From NCBI GenBank assembly GCA_964475835.1, contig CAYYYL010000004.1, positions 62,001-126,000 of the forward strand: a DNA stretch of 64,000 nt. The letters are read 5' to 3'. The notes under the pieces were generated by a model. That model searched no databases, was not told the origin of the DNA, and saw nothing but the letters and a program-made list of their open reading frames with translations. The stretch comes from JABDCI01 sp964475835. Lineage in GTDB: Bacteria > Verrucomicrobiota > Verrucomicrobiia > JABWAM01. The translations under genes and the position numbers were made by a program. Shown here piece by piece: positions 34,595 to 42,983 of this stretch; the stretch's first letter is position 1, and every line of letters begins with the position of its first letter.

Positions 34595-36557
34595 ATAACT
34601 TTCTCCGATGGTGAATCATTTGAAGTAGTTTCTGAACCCGCCGACTCCTTTCCCTCACTCCAGCATCCATTTGCTCAAGGATGGCAGCCGCCTGCCCCAG
34701 ATCGGTGGCAGTCGCATGAGGATCCTCCAAAACCAGTTCAACAAAGCGGAGCTTCACAAGGGGGGATCGGGTATCTGCCATACCTTGCCTCAACAGATCA
34801 AGCCCTTCGGCTACCCTCCCCTGCTTGCACTTCATGTCACTCCAATGAATATAGGCCGGCGGCCATTTCCCCTGGGAGGATTGTCGATACCATCGTTCTG
34901 CGGCGGAAGCATCTCCCAGATTTTCATAACTCTGAGCAACAAAACACTCGATCTGGGAATCCGGTTTCAAACGATAGGCCTCCCGATAGTGTTCCAGGGC
35001 CCGTGCATACTCCTTCTGATCGGTAAGTACACTGGCTAAATTGAGGTGAACCTCTGCATGATCGGGACCGAGGGCCAGGGCTTTTTCGTAAGCCTGAACG
35101 GCTTCGGAAAAATTTTGGTTTTTTCCTAGGGCGTTTCCGAGATTGTTCCACGCATCCAGATCATGAGGATTGATTTTTATGGCCTTTCGATAAGCTGCGA
35201 TCGCCCCACTTAAATCCCCTCTGGTGGTTAAAACGACTCCCAGGTTTCCCAGGGCCACAGAATTGTCGGGATTGAACTTCAATACATAGGTCCAAAAGGT
35301 TTCCGAATCCTTCCACACATCCATCTGCCGGTGAGTCATCCATCCGAAACGAAGCAAAGACAATATCCCCACAACCAACGGCGCCACACCGAGCAAGGTG
35401 AAGCCATTCGATCTCCCCAAAAAAAGAACCAGGCCGCACCCAAACCAAATGCAGAGCGGAACACTTGCCAGATAAGTATATCGATCCGCGGTGAATTGAA
35501 GTCCGCTCTGCGCCCCACCTAATAGAGGAGCGATAATGACCAGGTAAGACAACCATGCGACCAGCCCCCCCTTCAACCGGCGTCGAAACAACCAAAGGGC
35601 AAGAGTCACCCCCATATGAATCGAAAGCGACACCAACACCTGCGGATCCTTCATCGTGTAGGCCTTCTGAAGAATGTCGAGGGGATTGAGATTTGTCGGC
35701 CAGAACCACCGCAGCAGGTAGGTGAGATCCGCAGCCAGGGATTGCGCCAGACGCTGTTCCCATCCAATCTGATCGGGACGCATGGCAAGCCCCCCCTTCC
35801 AAAGCACCGAAAGTGTTCCCACGCCACATGCCAAGGAGAACGCAAAAAAGGGGGTTTTTTCCAGTAACAACCAACAGTTGCTCCTCATCCCATTTTTATG
35901 TGCACTCCACCGTTGGAGCGGAAAGAAATCCATGAGAAGAAAAACAGCTGGAAGGGCGACCGCAACGGGTTTGGAAAACACCGCGGCCACGCCATTTAGG
36001 AAAGCGGCGATGTACCATCCCGCTCGTGTCCCCCAGGCACCCGTAGATCGGGTATAACGAAGCCAGGTCAAAACAGCCATGAGACTGAAGAACGCGGAAA
36101 GCACATCCCGGCGCTCGGAAACCCAGGCCACGGATTCCACGCGAAGGGGGTGCCATGCGAAGAGGAGAGCCGCCAGAAAGCCCGCCGTGGTGAGGGTTGC
36201 GGAACCCACGGAAATGCGCGATCTTAGGATAAGAATCCGTGCAATGAAAAAGACCAGGCACGCGTTGAGACCATGGAGCAGAACCGCTGTCAGATGATAA
36301 CCGAAGGGGTTGCCCTTCCAAAGGGCGTAGTCAAACGCCAGACTCAACTGGCTCAGAGGAGTGTAGGCTCCCACCTCGGTGGTGGTGAACATCACACGGA
36401 TATGATTCCAGTCGAGGAACTGGATCCTTGGATTCTCATAAACCAGCAACGGATCATCCCAGTTGAGAAAACCGAATTCCAATACGGGAAGATAAAGAAC
36501 AAAGACAAGGACGAACACCGCCACCCCACCAAGCCACCATGTTCGGGAGAATTTCAT
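34587..36557 (-). CDS. TMTC-like GT-C membrane protein with TPR tail (copy 3 of 4)
   Basis: About 656 residues. Same plan as the other copies: first span, outer loop with FLNWDDPLLV, HPLRVESVAWVSERRDVLSAFF, TADRYTYLASV, then well-formed TPRs (NLGVVLTTRGDLSGAIAAYRKAIKINPHDLDAWNNLG). ATG 36557 (MKFSRTWWLGG) is chosen over an in-frame start at 36590 since it begins the membrane segment. It is divergent from the HNH gene across 47 bp, and its 3' end overlaps copy 2. Confidence 0.82.
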   Translation of the reverse strand: MKFSRTWWLGGVAVFVLVFVLYLPVLEFGFLNWDDPLLVYENPRIQFLDWNHIRVMFTTTEVGAYTPLSQLSLAFDYALWKGNPFGYHLTAVLLHGLNACLVFFIARILILRSRISVGSATLTTAGFLAALLFAWHPLRVESVAWVSERRDVLSAFFSLMAVLTWLRYTRSTGAWGTRAGWYIAAFLNGVAAVFSKPVAVALPAVFLLMDFFPLQRWSAHKNGMRSNCWLLLEKTPFFAFSLACGVGTLSVLWKGGLAMRPDQIGWEQRLAQSLAADLTYLLRWFWPTNLNPLDILQKAYTMKDPQVLVSLSIHMGVTLALWLFRRRLKGGLVAWLSYLVIIAPLLGGAQSGLQFTADRYTYLASVPLCIWFGCGLVLFLGRSNGFTLLGVAPLVVGILSLLRFGWMTHRQMDVWKDSETFWTYVLKFNPDNSVALGNLGVVLTTRGDLSGAIAAYRKAIKINPHDLDAWNNLGNALGKNQNFSEAVQAYEKALALGPDHAEVHLNLASVLTDQKEYARALEHYREAYRLKPDSQIECFVAQSYENLGDASAAERWYRQSSQGKWPPAYIHWSDMKCKQGRVAEGLDLLRQGMADTRSPLVKLRFVELVLEDPHATATDLGQAAAILEQMDAGVRERSRRVQKLLQMIHHRRKLYE

Positions 36558-36604
36558 CACATTGACAGTTCGATGCGTGCATGTTACCACAGGACGCGGT
36601 TGTC

Positions 36605-37225
36605 ATGAAATCAGCACTTAACACAAATGTGTTGGTTCTGAACCGGCTCTGGCAGGCGGTCAATATCTGCACGGCCCGGCGGGCTCTCTGTCTGCTCTTT
36701 CAGGGTCAGGCCCATGTGGTGCACCACAGCGGCAATGAATTCTCCACCCTGGATTTCGAGGGATGGTGCCATTTCTCGACACAAAACCCCAGGGACACGG
36801 ATGCGGTCAACACGATTGCCCTCAAGATCCGAATCCCCAAGGTCATCCTTCTCTCCTTCTTCGACCGGCTTCCCCGCAAGGAGGTCAAATTCACCCGCCA
36901 CAACATCTTCGAACGCGACAAGCACCAGTGCCAGTATTGCGGGCGGATCCTGGACCGCAAGGAATTGAATCTGGACCACGTCATCCCACGTGACCGTCAG
37001 GGCACCACCACCTGGGAAAATATTGTCTGCTCGTGCATCGAGTGTAACACACGCAAAGGCAACCGGACCCCAAGGGAGGCAGGCATGCGCCTGCTGCGTA
37101 CGCCGAAGCGCCCGCGCTGGCGTCCCTTTCTGATGATTTCGCATACGCGTCAGCCGGACGAAACCTGGCGGCGCTTCCTCGATCCCACACTCTGGGATGT
37201 CGAGTTAGGCGAACAATTCGAATAG
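36605..37225 (+). CDS. HNH endonuclease family protein
   Basis: 206 residues. The HNH/zinc motif is clear: CQYCGR, then LDHVIPRDRQG with TTWENIVCSCIECNTRKGNRTP, giving two CXXC pairs and the catalytic His. The N-terminal half (VLVLNRLWQAVNICTARRALCLLF) is typical of a widespread, solitary HNH family that is not linked to restriction or phage; its role is unknown. ATG 36605 is preferred to a start at 36581. The gene ends at a strong bidirectional terminator. Confidence 0.85.
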   Translation: MKSALNTNVLVLNRLWQAVNICTARRALCLLFQGQAHVVHHSGNEFSTLDFEGWCHFSTQNPRDTDAVNTIALKIRIPKVILLSFFDRLPRKEVKFTRHNIFERDKHQCQYCGRILDRKELNLDHVIPRDRQGTTTWENIVCSCIECNTRKGNRTPREAGMRLLRTPKRPRWRPFLMISHTRQPDETWRRFLDPTLWDVELGEQFE

Positions 37226-37231
37226 AAAATA

Positions 37232-37266
37232 AAAACCCCGTCCGCACCTCATGCGAACGGGGTTTT
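37232..37266. terminator. Bidirectional rho-independent terminator
   Basis: Stem AAAACCCCGT-C-CGCA with TGCG-A-ACGGGGTTTT: 14 pairs, one mismatch, loop CCTCA. Flanking A and T runs make it work in both directions, serving the HNH gene (plus) and the SWIB gene (minus). Confidence 0.88.
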
Positions 37267-37298
37267 AAGTTCCGGCAGTCAGCGGGAACAGGTGTCGA

Positions 37299-37562
37299 TC
37301 AATCCACGTGCTTGGAGACAAGCTTGGTCATCTCAAACATGCTGACCTGCTTCTTGCCGTTGAACACAGCCTTGAGAGCGTCATCCGCATTGATCTGCGT
37401 ACGCTTCTTCTTGTCCTGGAGACCGTGCTTCTTGATGTAAGCCCAAAGCTTCTTGGTGAGTTCGGTCCGGGGAAGAGGCTTCGATCCGACGATCGCTGCC
37501 AGCTTCGCATCGGGCTGAACGGGCTTCATGAATGCTGCATTCGGTTTACGTTTTGCTGCCAT
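37299..37562 (-). CDS. SWIB/MDM2 domain protein
   Basis: 87 residues, nearly all one SWIB/MDM2 fold: LPRTELTKKLWAYIKKHGLQDKKKRTQINADDALKAVFNGKKQVSMFEMTKLVSKHV. The basic N-terminus suggests nucleic-acid binding. Small SWIB proteins occur in Chlamydiae and Verrucomicrobiota, where they are thought to be chromatin-like or topoisomerase-linked. A perfect AAGGAGG nine bases before the ATG predicts high expression. Confidence 0.93.
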   Translation of the reverse strand: MAAKRKPNAAFMKPVQPDAKLAAIVGSKPLPRTELTKKLWAYIKKHGLQDKKKRTQINADDALKAVFNGKKQVSMFEMTKLVSKHVD

Positions 37563-37686
37563 TTGAATGATCCTCCTTAGGGGGGTTGATGTTAACTCTC
37601 CTCGAGAATTTCAGGTTCCAGAGGGGAGTGGTATGTCTCGTCTGCCAAATCCAGAGGCCGTTGACAACTGTTTCTTCGAGGTAGAC

Positions 37687-38361
37687 TCACTTTTTTTCAC
37701 TCGTAAAAACCGTCTTTTTTTCAAATGGACAGAGGTGGCTGATCTCACAATTCACACAATCAGGTTTGCGCGCATCACAACGACGCCGTCCATGCCAGAT
37801 CAAACGATGGGTGACATCGCCCCAAGAATTTCTTGGAAACAGTTGCATCAGATCGAGTTCCACATCCTCGGGCGTCGTCCTTTTCGAGAACCCCAGCCGC
37901 CCCGAGAGTCGCAAAACGTGCGTGTCCACACACACACCCTCGTTCTTCCCGTACGCCACATGAAGGATGACATTCGCGGTTTTGCGCCCCACCCCGTTGA
38001 GGGTCACAAGATCCTCCATGGTGGCCGGTACCTTCCCCCCGAAGCGTTCCACGATCTGCTGACAGCACAACCGGATGTTCTTCGCCTTGTTCCGATAAAA
38101 TCCCGTGCTGCGCACCATCGCCTCGATTTCCTCCTGGGACGCAAGAGCGAATGCGTGTGCGTCGGGATATTTTGCAAACAACGCGGGAGTCACCATGTTG
38201 ACCCTCCGGTCGGTGCATTGTGCCGAAAGGATCACCGCCACAAGCAACTGCAAGGGGCCGGAATAATCGAGTTCACACTTCGCCCCTGGATACGTCTTTC
38301 CAAGAATAAGCATGATCTCCGCAGCACGGTCCACTGAATTCATTTTTGGAATCGAGGGCAT
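37687..38361 (-). CDS. nth: Endonuclease III
   Basis: A 224-residue DNA glycosylase/AP lyase for oxidised pyrimidines. Catalytic Lys127 in the helix-hairpin-helix LNGVGRKTANVIL and Asp146 in VCVDTHVLRL are in place, as are the four cluster cysteines C-X6-C-X2-C-X5-C (CDARKPDCVNCEISHLC). The upstream gene on this strand ends 2 bp before its start region, so they may share a transcript. Confidence 0.95.
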   Translation of the reverse strand: MPSIPKMNSVDRAAEIMLILGKTYPGAKCELDYSGPLQLLVAVILSAQCTDRRVNMVTPALFAKYPDAHAFALASQEEIEAMVRSTGFYRNKAKNIRLCCQQIVERFGGKVPATMEDLVTLNGVGRKTANVILHVAYGKNEGVCVDTHVLRLSGRLGFSKRTTPEDVELDLMQLFPRNSWGDVTHRLIWHGRRRCDARKPDCVNCEISHLCPFEKKTVFTSEKK

Positions 38362-38363
38362 GC

Positions 38364-38909
38364 CTAATACAGGACGATTTTTTGAGCGGCAGCAAGCCGG
38401 TTGGTGGAGTTGTCGGGTGTGAAATCCATCCTCACCGTGACCACTCTACCCGGCGGCACCCGTGTGCGCAGGCTCTCATACGGAATTCGCAGGCGCACGA
38501 CAAGATCCTCCACGCGAAAGAACGACCCGTACGTTTCCCAATGAAAATTGGTGATGCCCATGCCATAGGATCCATCGTAGAGATTGTTCTGAAGGACCAT
38601 GGTGGAGCCAGCCTGGTGGTCCTCCATCACCACGCTCAGATTCGAGGTTGTGAACACCCGCAATCGAAGAGTCCCACTCGACGCGACTTGATTGGTGGCA
38701 GGGTCTCCGAGTGAGAAATACGCGTGAATCGCACCCTCCTTCGAATAGCAAACCCATTTCAAAATCTGAACGGGGGTGCCCTGGATGTTTTTTGCCGGGG
38801 GTCGGGAAAAGGAGCAACCCATGGTCCATCCCCCTGCAAGGACAAGGATGTATGCCAAAAAAACGACTTTACTCGCCTCCTGGAGAGCGACGATTCGTCG
38901 TCGTCTCAT
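38364..38909 (-). CDS. Putative lipoprotein of unknown function
   Basis: About 181 residues. The frame opens at 39050, but ATG 38909 (MRRRRIVALQEASKVVFLAYILVLAGG) begins a signal sequence that ends at a lipobox-like TMGC. The mature part is rich in beta-strand-like segments and has no motif I recognise. It lies directly upstream of nth on the minus strand. The TMGC box is not a perfect lipobox, so membrane anchoring is uncertain. Confidence 0.6.
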   Translation of the reverse strand: MRRRRIVALQEASKVVFLAYILVLAGGWTMGCSFSRPPAKNIQGTPVQILKWVCYSKEGAIHAYFSLGDPATNQVASSGTLRLRVFTTSNLSVVMEDHQAGSTMVLQNNLYDGSYGMGITNFHWETYGSFFRVEDLVVRLRIPYESLRTRVPPGRVVTVRMDFTPDNSTNRLAAAQKIVLY

Positions 38910-38996
38910 TTCAAGAGGGGACGACGGATTATCCCATTTCCATAAGCCGAACACATGAAGAACTTTCGGGCAATATTCCCTTAAGGCAAGCTTGAA

Positions 38997-39043
38997 CCAT
39001 GGGTCCCTCAACCCCAAAAGGGACGCCCGTGGAAGGTTTTCCA
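38997..39043 (+). promoter_or_regulatory. Structured leader ahead of hom
   Basis: Two successive hairpins sit 50-100 bp before the hom start: CCATGGGTCCCT (38997-39008) pairs with AGGGACGCCCGTGG (39019-39032) with a 2-base bulge, and TGGAA pairs with TTCCA just after (about 39030-39043). No U-run follows. This could be an mRNA control element for threonine synthesis, but it matches no riboswitch I know. Confidence 0.3.
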
Positions 39044-39093
39044 ACAACATCGAGGTTGCCTTGATCCGCCCGGTTTGGCCATAGTTATGCCGG

Positions 39094-40398
39094 ATGAAAA
39101 CAGTTCGTATCGGATTGGCTGGTTTTGGAAACGTGGGAAGCGCGGTCTATCGCAATTTACGCCGTGAAGCCTCCCTCATTTTGGACCGCACAGGAGTGCG
39201 GCTCGAGATCACTGCGATCGCCGTCCGCCATCCCAAAAGGCGCCGGGTCTCGGGGCGTCCCCCCGCAAAACTGCTCGTCTCCAATCCCCTCGCTCTGGTT
39301 CGCCACCCCAAGGTGGACATGATTGTGGAGGTGATGGGGGGATGCAGCGTGGCACGGGATCTCATCCTTGCCTCGTTGCGTGCCGGGAAATCCGTGGTCA
39401 CCGCAAACAAGGCACTCCTTGCGGAGCACGGTCCCGAAATTTTCGGGGAATCCGTCCGTCGAAAAGTTCCGATCTATTTTGAAGCCAGCGTGGCGGGTGG
39501 AATTCCCATCATTCAATCCCTTCGTCAGGGACTCGTTGGAAATCGTTTTCCGCTCATCTACGGAATCGTCAATGGAACCTGCAATTACATCCTGACCAAG
39601 ATGTCCGAGGAAAACCTTCCTTTTGATGACGTGTTGCGTGAAGCCCAAGCCCTCGGCTATGCGGAAGCCGACCCTTCGTTTGACATTGATGGCATCGATG
39701 CAGGACACAAGGCCGCCATTCTGGCCTCACTTGCTCACGGCGGGTGCGTAAATTTCAAGGACGTTCATATCGAGGGAATTCGAAACGTCTCCGCCATCGA
39801 TGTTCAGTTCGCCCATCTCCTGGGATACGAAATCAAACTCCTAGCCATCATCCAGGCACGGGCCCGGAACGAAGTGGAGGTTCGTGTTCATCCCACCCTC
39901 ATTCCACGAACCAATCGTCTTGCGGCCACTCGGGGCGTCACCAACGCCATTCTTGTTCGTGGCCATGTGGTGGGGGACATCAAACTTTCAGGGCCGGGAG
40001 CTGGAGGAGATGCGACTTCCAGCGCCATCCTGAGTGACGTGGTGGAAGCCGCAACCCATTCCCATCCTTCCACGGACGACAGACTGCCTTCCTCCCTGGG
40101 AACCCAAGGTCCCGGAGTGGTTCCCATCGGGAAAGTCGTTTCACGCTACTATCTCCGCCTCTCGGTCAGCGATCGTCCGGGAGTCATGGCTCAAATCACA
40201 TCCATTCTGGGCCGTGCGGGGATTGGCATCTCTTCAATCATCCAGCCGGAGGGACACGAGGGGAAAGTGGTGCCCCTGATTTTCATGATCCATGACGCCC
40301 GGTTTGACGCCATGGATCGCGCGCTCAAACACATCCGACGCCTGCCGTGTGTCAAAGCCAAACCCTTGATGTTGCGGGTGGAGAGTTTTGAAACATGA
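39094..40398 (+). CDS. hom: Homoserine dehydrogenase
   Basis: A 434-residue monofunctional enzyme converting aspartate semialdehyde to homoserine. NAD(P)-binding GLAGFGNVGSAVYRNL, VTANKALLAEHG, NGTCNYILTKM and the catalytic-site GIDAGHKAAILA are all visible. The last 80 residues form an ACT domain (SDRPGVMAQITSILGRAGIGISSI), the usual site for threonine feedback. It overlaps thrC by ATGA, so hom-thrC is a coupled pair; thrB and an aspartokinase are not in the window. Confidence 0.96.
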   Translation: MKTVRIGLAGFGNVGSAVYRNLRREASLILDRTGVRLEITAIAVRHPKRRRVSGRPPAKLLVSNPLALVRHPKVDMIVEVMGGCSVARDLILASLRAGKSVVTANKALLAEHGPEIFGESVRRKVPIYFEASVAGGIPIIQSLRQGLVGNRFPLIYGIVNGTCNYILTKMSEENLPFDDVLREAQALGYAEADPSFDIDGIDAGHKAAILASLAHGGCVNFKDVHIEGIRNVSAIDVQFAHLLGYEIKLLAIIQARARNEVEVRVHPTLIPRTNRLAATRGVTNAILVRGHVVGDIKLSGPGAGGDATSSAILSDVVEAATHSHPSTDDRLPSSLGTQGPGVVPIGKVVSRYYLRLSVSDRPGVMAQITSILGRAGIGISSIIQPEGHEGKVVPLIFMIHDARFDAMDRALKHIRRLPCVKAKPLMLRVESFET

Positions 40399-41492
40399 GC
40401 TGGAACGGAATCATCGAAGCCTATCGCCCTTTTCTGCCCGTCAGTCCGCAAACCCCGGTCGTGACGCTCCACGAAGGGAACACCCCACTTGTTTTCTCGC
40501 CCAAACTCAGTGAAAAGGTCGGGCCAGAAGCGAGCGTCTACATCAAGAACGAGGGGCTCAACCCCACCGGATCCTTCAAAGACCGGGGCATGACCATGGC
40601 CATCTCGAAGGCCGTGGAAAAGGGGGCCAAGGCTGTGATCTGTGCTTCAACCGGAAACACCTCGGCATCCGCAGCCGCGTACGCGGCCCGTGCGGGTCTG
40701 GCATGCTTTGTTCTCCTGCCCAAAGGCAAAATCGCCAGGGGGAAACTTGCCCAAGCGCTCATGTGCGGAGCCCAAGTGATCGCTTTGCGGGGAAACTTTG
40801 ACGACGCCCTCCGCCTTGTACGTGAAATCGGTGAGGAATATCCCGTCGCCATCGTCAACTCCACGAACCCCGACCGGCTCGAAGGGCAAAAAACTGCTTC
40901 ATTCGAAATCATCGACGCACTGGGTGATTCTCCGGACTTTCATTTCCTACCCGTGGGAAACGCGGGAAATATTACGGCATACTGGAAAGGGTATCGGGAA
41001 TGGAAGGATGCCAGCCGGTGCAAAAAACTTCCACGTATGATGGGTTTCCAGGCCGCCGGAGCTGCCCCCATCTACTTTGACAAGGTGATCAAATCACCCG
41101 ACACTCTGGCCACCGCCATCCGAATCGGAAACCCCGCAAGCTGGCGGCTGGCGGCAACGGCGATCTCCCAGTCCAACGGCTGCATCGATATCGTCACCGA
41201 TGAGGAGATCCTTGCCGCTCAAAAATGGCTCGCGATCAATGAAGGCATCTTTGTCGAACCCGCTTCCGCAGCTTCCGTCGCCGGTCTGTTCAAATGCCTG
41301 GGCAAGGATGCCTGTGAAAAATGCCCCCTCGCATCGGATCTCCGATCCTCCCTCCTCGCCAAACCGGTCACCATCGTATGCACCGTCACCGGCCATGGAA
41401 TGAAGGATCCGGACGTTGTCACCCTTCATGAATTGAAGTCCAAGACCGTCTGGCCCACGAAGGAACGGATCGTCAAGTTAATGGGGTTCTAG
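40395..41492 (+). CDS. thrC: Threonine synthase
   Basis: A 365-residue PLP enzyme turning phosphohomoserine into threonine. PLP lysine is Lys62 in NPTGSFKDRGM, and STGNTSASAAAYAARAG binds the phosphate of the cofactor. It is the short bacterial/archaeal class. Two bases of its TAG stop fall within the left arm of an inverted-repeat element, which suggests the element inserted at, or created, the present 3' end. Confidence 0.95.
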   Translation: MSWNGIIEAYRPFLPVSPQTPVVTLHEGNTPLVFSPKLSEKVGPEASVYIKNEGLNPTGSFKDRGMTMAISKAVEKGAKAVICASTGNTSASAAAYAARAGLACFVLLPKGKIARGKLAQALMCGAQVIALRGNFDDALRLVREIGEEYPVAIVNSTNPDRLEGQKTASFEIIDALGDSPDFHFLPVGNAGNITAYWKGYREWKDASRCKKLPRMMGFQAAGAAPIYFDKVIKSPDTLATAIRIGNPASWRLAATAISQSNGCIDIVTDEEILAAQKWLAINEGIFVEPASAASVAGLFKCLGKDACEKCPLASDLRSSLLAKPVTIVCTVTGHGMKDPDVVTLHELKSKTVWPTKERIVKLMGF

Positions 41493-41700
41493 CAGCTTGC
41501 CGAAAAGTGGGAACCGTAGCGCGAAAATGGGTCTGGCCGTAAGACAAGGCACGAGTCCAAAGGGTTTCCTCACCTTTTGCCTGGGACCCCATTGCGTTCC
41601 CATGGCGAAACCGGTGTCGGATACCCCGACAGATCGAGGTCGCGAACGCCGCCAAAAGGTGACAGCAAGGCAATCATTCCACCTTTTTCAACAAGCGGCT
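41491..41700. mobile_element. MITE-like inverted-repeat element, no coding capacity
   Basis: A 210-bp block bounded by imperfect terminal inverted repeats: AGCAGCTTGCCGAAAAGTG at the left and, read on the opposite strand, AGCCGCTTGTTGAAAAAGG at the right. Inside, TCACCTTTTGC (41570-41580) is complementary to GCCAAAAGGTGA (41651-41662). TGTCGG-ATACC-CCGACA (41615-41631) is a perfect hairpin, and TGGGA/TCCCA form another. This nested symmetry suggests a small non-autonomous transposon or a structured RNA. No flanking target duplication is evident and no second copy was seen in the window. Confidence 0.5.
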
Positions 41701-41766
41701 AACCCCCATTGGGTAAGGATACGCCATGGCCCAAAGGCAAGCTCGATGCGCTCCTTCAAGGTTCAC

Positions 41767-41795
41767 TTTTCGAGAAAATCTCTCAAATTTGAGAA
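41767..41795. promoter_or_regulatory. Enhancer-like repeat upstream of pilin copy 1
   Basis: Two GAGAA half-sites at 41772 and 41791, 19 bp apart, within overlapping palindromes GAGA-AAATC-TCTC and CTCAAATTTGAG. They lie 78 bp before the GG of the putative sigma-54 promoter, the normal range for an NtrC-type activator. Pilin copy 2 has the same spacing. Confidence 0.55.
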
Positions 41796-41847
41796 GGTGG
41801 GAAGGATTTTTGAAGGGATTTTTCCTTTAACAATAACTATTGCCCTC

Positions 41848-41865
41848 TTGGCCTGGGCCATGCTA
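41848..41865 (+). promoter_or_regulatory. Putative sigma-54 promoter of pilin copy 1
   Basis: TTGGCCTGGGCCATGCTA has the invariant GG (41850-41851) and GC (41862-41863) separated by 10 bases. The predicted transcription start is near 41875, giving a leader of about 50 nt that ends in AAGGAG eight bases before the ATG. Pilin genes in other bacteria are known RpoN targets. Confidence 0.6.
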
Positions 41866-41924
41866 GTTATTGCCTCGTCAGTGTGTTTTATCCAAGACAC
41901 CATAACCATTAAGGAGTCATACTT

Positions 41925-42320
41925 ATGATACAGGCTATACGTAAACAAGGCGGTTTCACGCTCGTGGAAATCATGATCGTGGTCGCCATCATTGGGCTTC
42001 TGGCAGCGATTGCCGTGCCCAGCTTCATCCGTGCCCGTCAGCGTGCCCAGGCAACCACCGTGTTGAATGAGGCTCGTCAGCTGGATGCAGCCAAGGATCA
42101 GTACGCCCTCGAAAACAATAAGACGTCCGTCACGCCGGTCTTCGCGGATCTGACGCCTTACCTGAAGGCGGGAAGCAAACTCGCCACCAATGCCGGCAAC
42201 GACTCAATGGGTGGAACATTCACCATCGGTTCGGTGAACTCCAACGTCCGTGTCGATGCCGCGACCCAAAGCGTCCTCAGCAATGCAACGGGAGTAGGCT
42301 TCTGGGGTCCGTACTCCTAA
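41925..42320 (+). CDS. Type IV pilin / pseudopilin, copy 1
   Basis: 131 residues. Type III prepilin signal: short basic leader MIQAIRKQGG, cleavage before Phe11, Glu at mature position 5 (FTLVE), then the hydrophobic N-terminal helix IMIVVAIIGLLAAIAVP. The mature protein has no cysteines, so no disulfide loop, and ends in GFWGPYS. The short size fits a Verrucomicrobiota-type pilin. The ATG follows AAGGAG by eight bases. It has its own promoter and terminator. It differs from copy 2 by only 3 bases (Asn120 here, Glu120 there). Confidence 0.93.
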   Translation: MIQAIRKQGGFTLVEIMIVVAIIGLLAAIAVPSFIRARQRAQATTVLNEARQLDAAKDQYALENNKTSVTPVFADLTPYLKAGSKLATNAGNDSMGGTFTIGSVNSNVRVDAATQSVLSNATGVGFWGPYS

Positions 42321-42342
42321 GTTGATAGTTTGACTGCACTTT

Positions 42343-42380
42343 GCCCCGCGTTTCCCCAGGGAAGCGCGGGGCTTTTTTTT
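42343..42380 (+). terminator. Terminator after pilin copy 1
   Basis: A perfect 8-bp stem GCCCCGCG / CGCGGGGC followed by eight T residues. It separates the two pilin transcripts. Confidence 0.92.
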
Positions 42381-42410
42381 CCAAGGTGAAATCTTGCTTC
42401 GAACGTCTCT

Positions 42411-42440
42411 TTTTTGAGAAATTTTATCGTTTTTGAGAAA
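42411..42440. promoter_or_regulatory. Enhancer-like direct repeat upstream of pilin copy 2
   Basis: TTTTTGAGAAA occurs twice (42411-42421 and 42430-42440). Its GAGAA cores at 42416 and 42435 are 19 bp apart, the same spacing as at copy 1, and lie 77 bp from the promoter GG (78 at copy 1). Much of the sequence around these sites differs between the two copies. Confidence 0.55.
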
Positions 42441-42490
42441 ATCTGAGAGTGCGAAAGGAATTTTCGTTGGGGTTTATTTCTGTAGTCCAA

Positions 42491-42508
42491 ATGGTCCAGG
42501 CCATGCTT
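42491..42508 (+). promoter_or_regulatory. Putative sigma-54 promoter of pilin copy 2
   Basis: ATGGTCCAGGCCATGCTT keeps GG (42493-42494), 10 bases, GC (42505-42506) and shares GGCCATGCT with the copy 1 promoter. The -24 box is weaker (TGGTCC). Distance to the start codon is 60 bp against 62 bp at copy 1. Confidence 0.55.
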
Positions 42509-42565
42509 CTTATTAAAATGTCCATATGTTATTCAAGACACCATAACCATTAAGGAGTCATACTT

Positions 42566-42961
42566 ATGATACAGGCTATACGTAAACAAGGCGGTTTCAC
42601 GCTCGTGGAAATCATGATCGTGGTCGCCATCATTGGGCTTCTGGCAGCGATTGCCGTGCCCAGCTTCATCCGTGCCCGTCAGCGTGCCCAGGCAACCACC
42701 GTGTTGAATGAGGCTCGTCAGCTGGATGCAGCCAAGGATCAGTACGCCCTCGAAAACAATAAGACGTCCGTCACGCCGGTCTTCGCGGATCTGACGCCTT
42801 ACCTGAAGGCGGGAAGCAAACTCGCCACCAATGCCGGCAACGACTCAATGGGTGGAACATTCACCATCGGTTCGGTGAACTCCAACGTCCGTGTCGATGC
42901 CGCAACCCAAAGCGTCCTCAGCGAAGCAACGGGAGTAGGCTTCTGGGGTCCGTACTCCTAA
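42566..42961 (+). CDS. Type IV pilin / pseudopilin, copy 2
   Basis: 131 residues, identical to copy 1 except Glu120 instead of Asn120. The identity starts about 32 bp before the ATG, covering the Shine-Dalgarno, and runs through the coding region with 3 base changes. The promoter regions differ much more. That pattern indicates recent duplication or continuing gene conversion of the coding part. Same prepilin leader and Glu5 of the mature form. It is followed, 18 bp after its terminator, by membrane-protein genes that may modify it. Confidence 0.93.
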   Translation: MIQAIRKQGGFTLVEIMIVVAIIGLLAAIAVPSFIRARQRAQATTVLNEARQLDAAKDQYALENNKTSVTPVFADLTPYLKAGSKLATNAGNDSMGGTFTIGSVNSNVRVDAATQSVLSEATGVGFWGPYS

Positions 42962-42983
42962 GTTGATTGTTTGATTGCACTTT

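Noticed and set aside
41497..41928. 143-codon open frame before pilin copy 1
   Set aside because: It runs through the inverted-repeat element, the GAGAA sites and the promoter, has no Shine-Dalgarno and no family resemblance.
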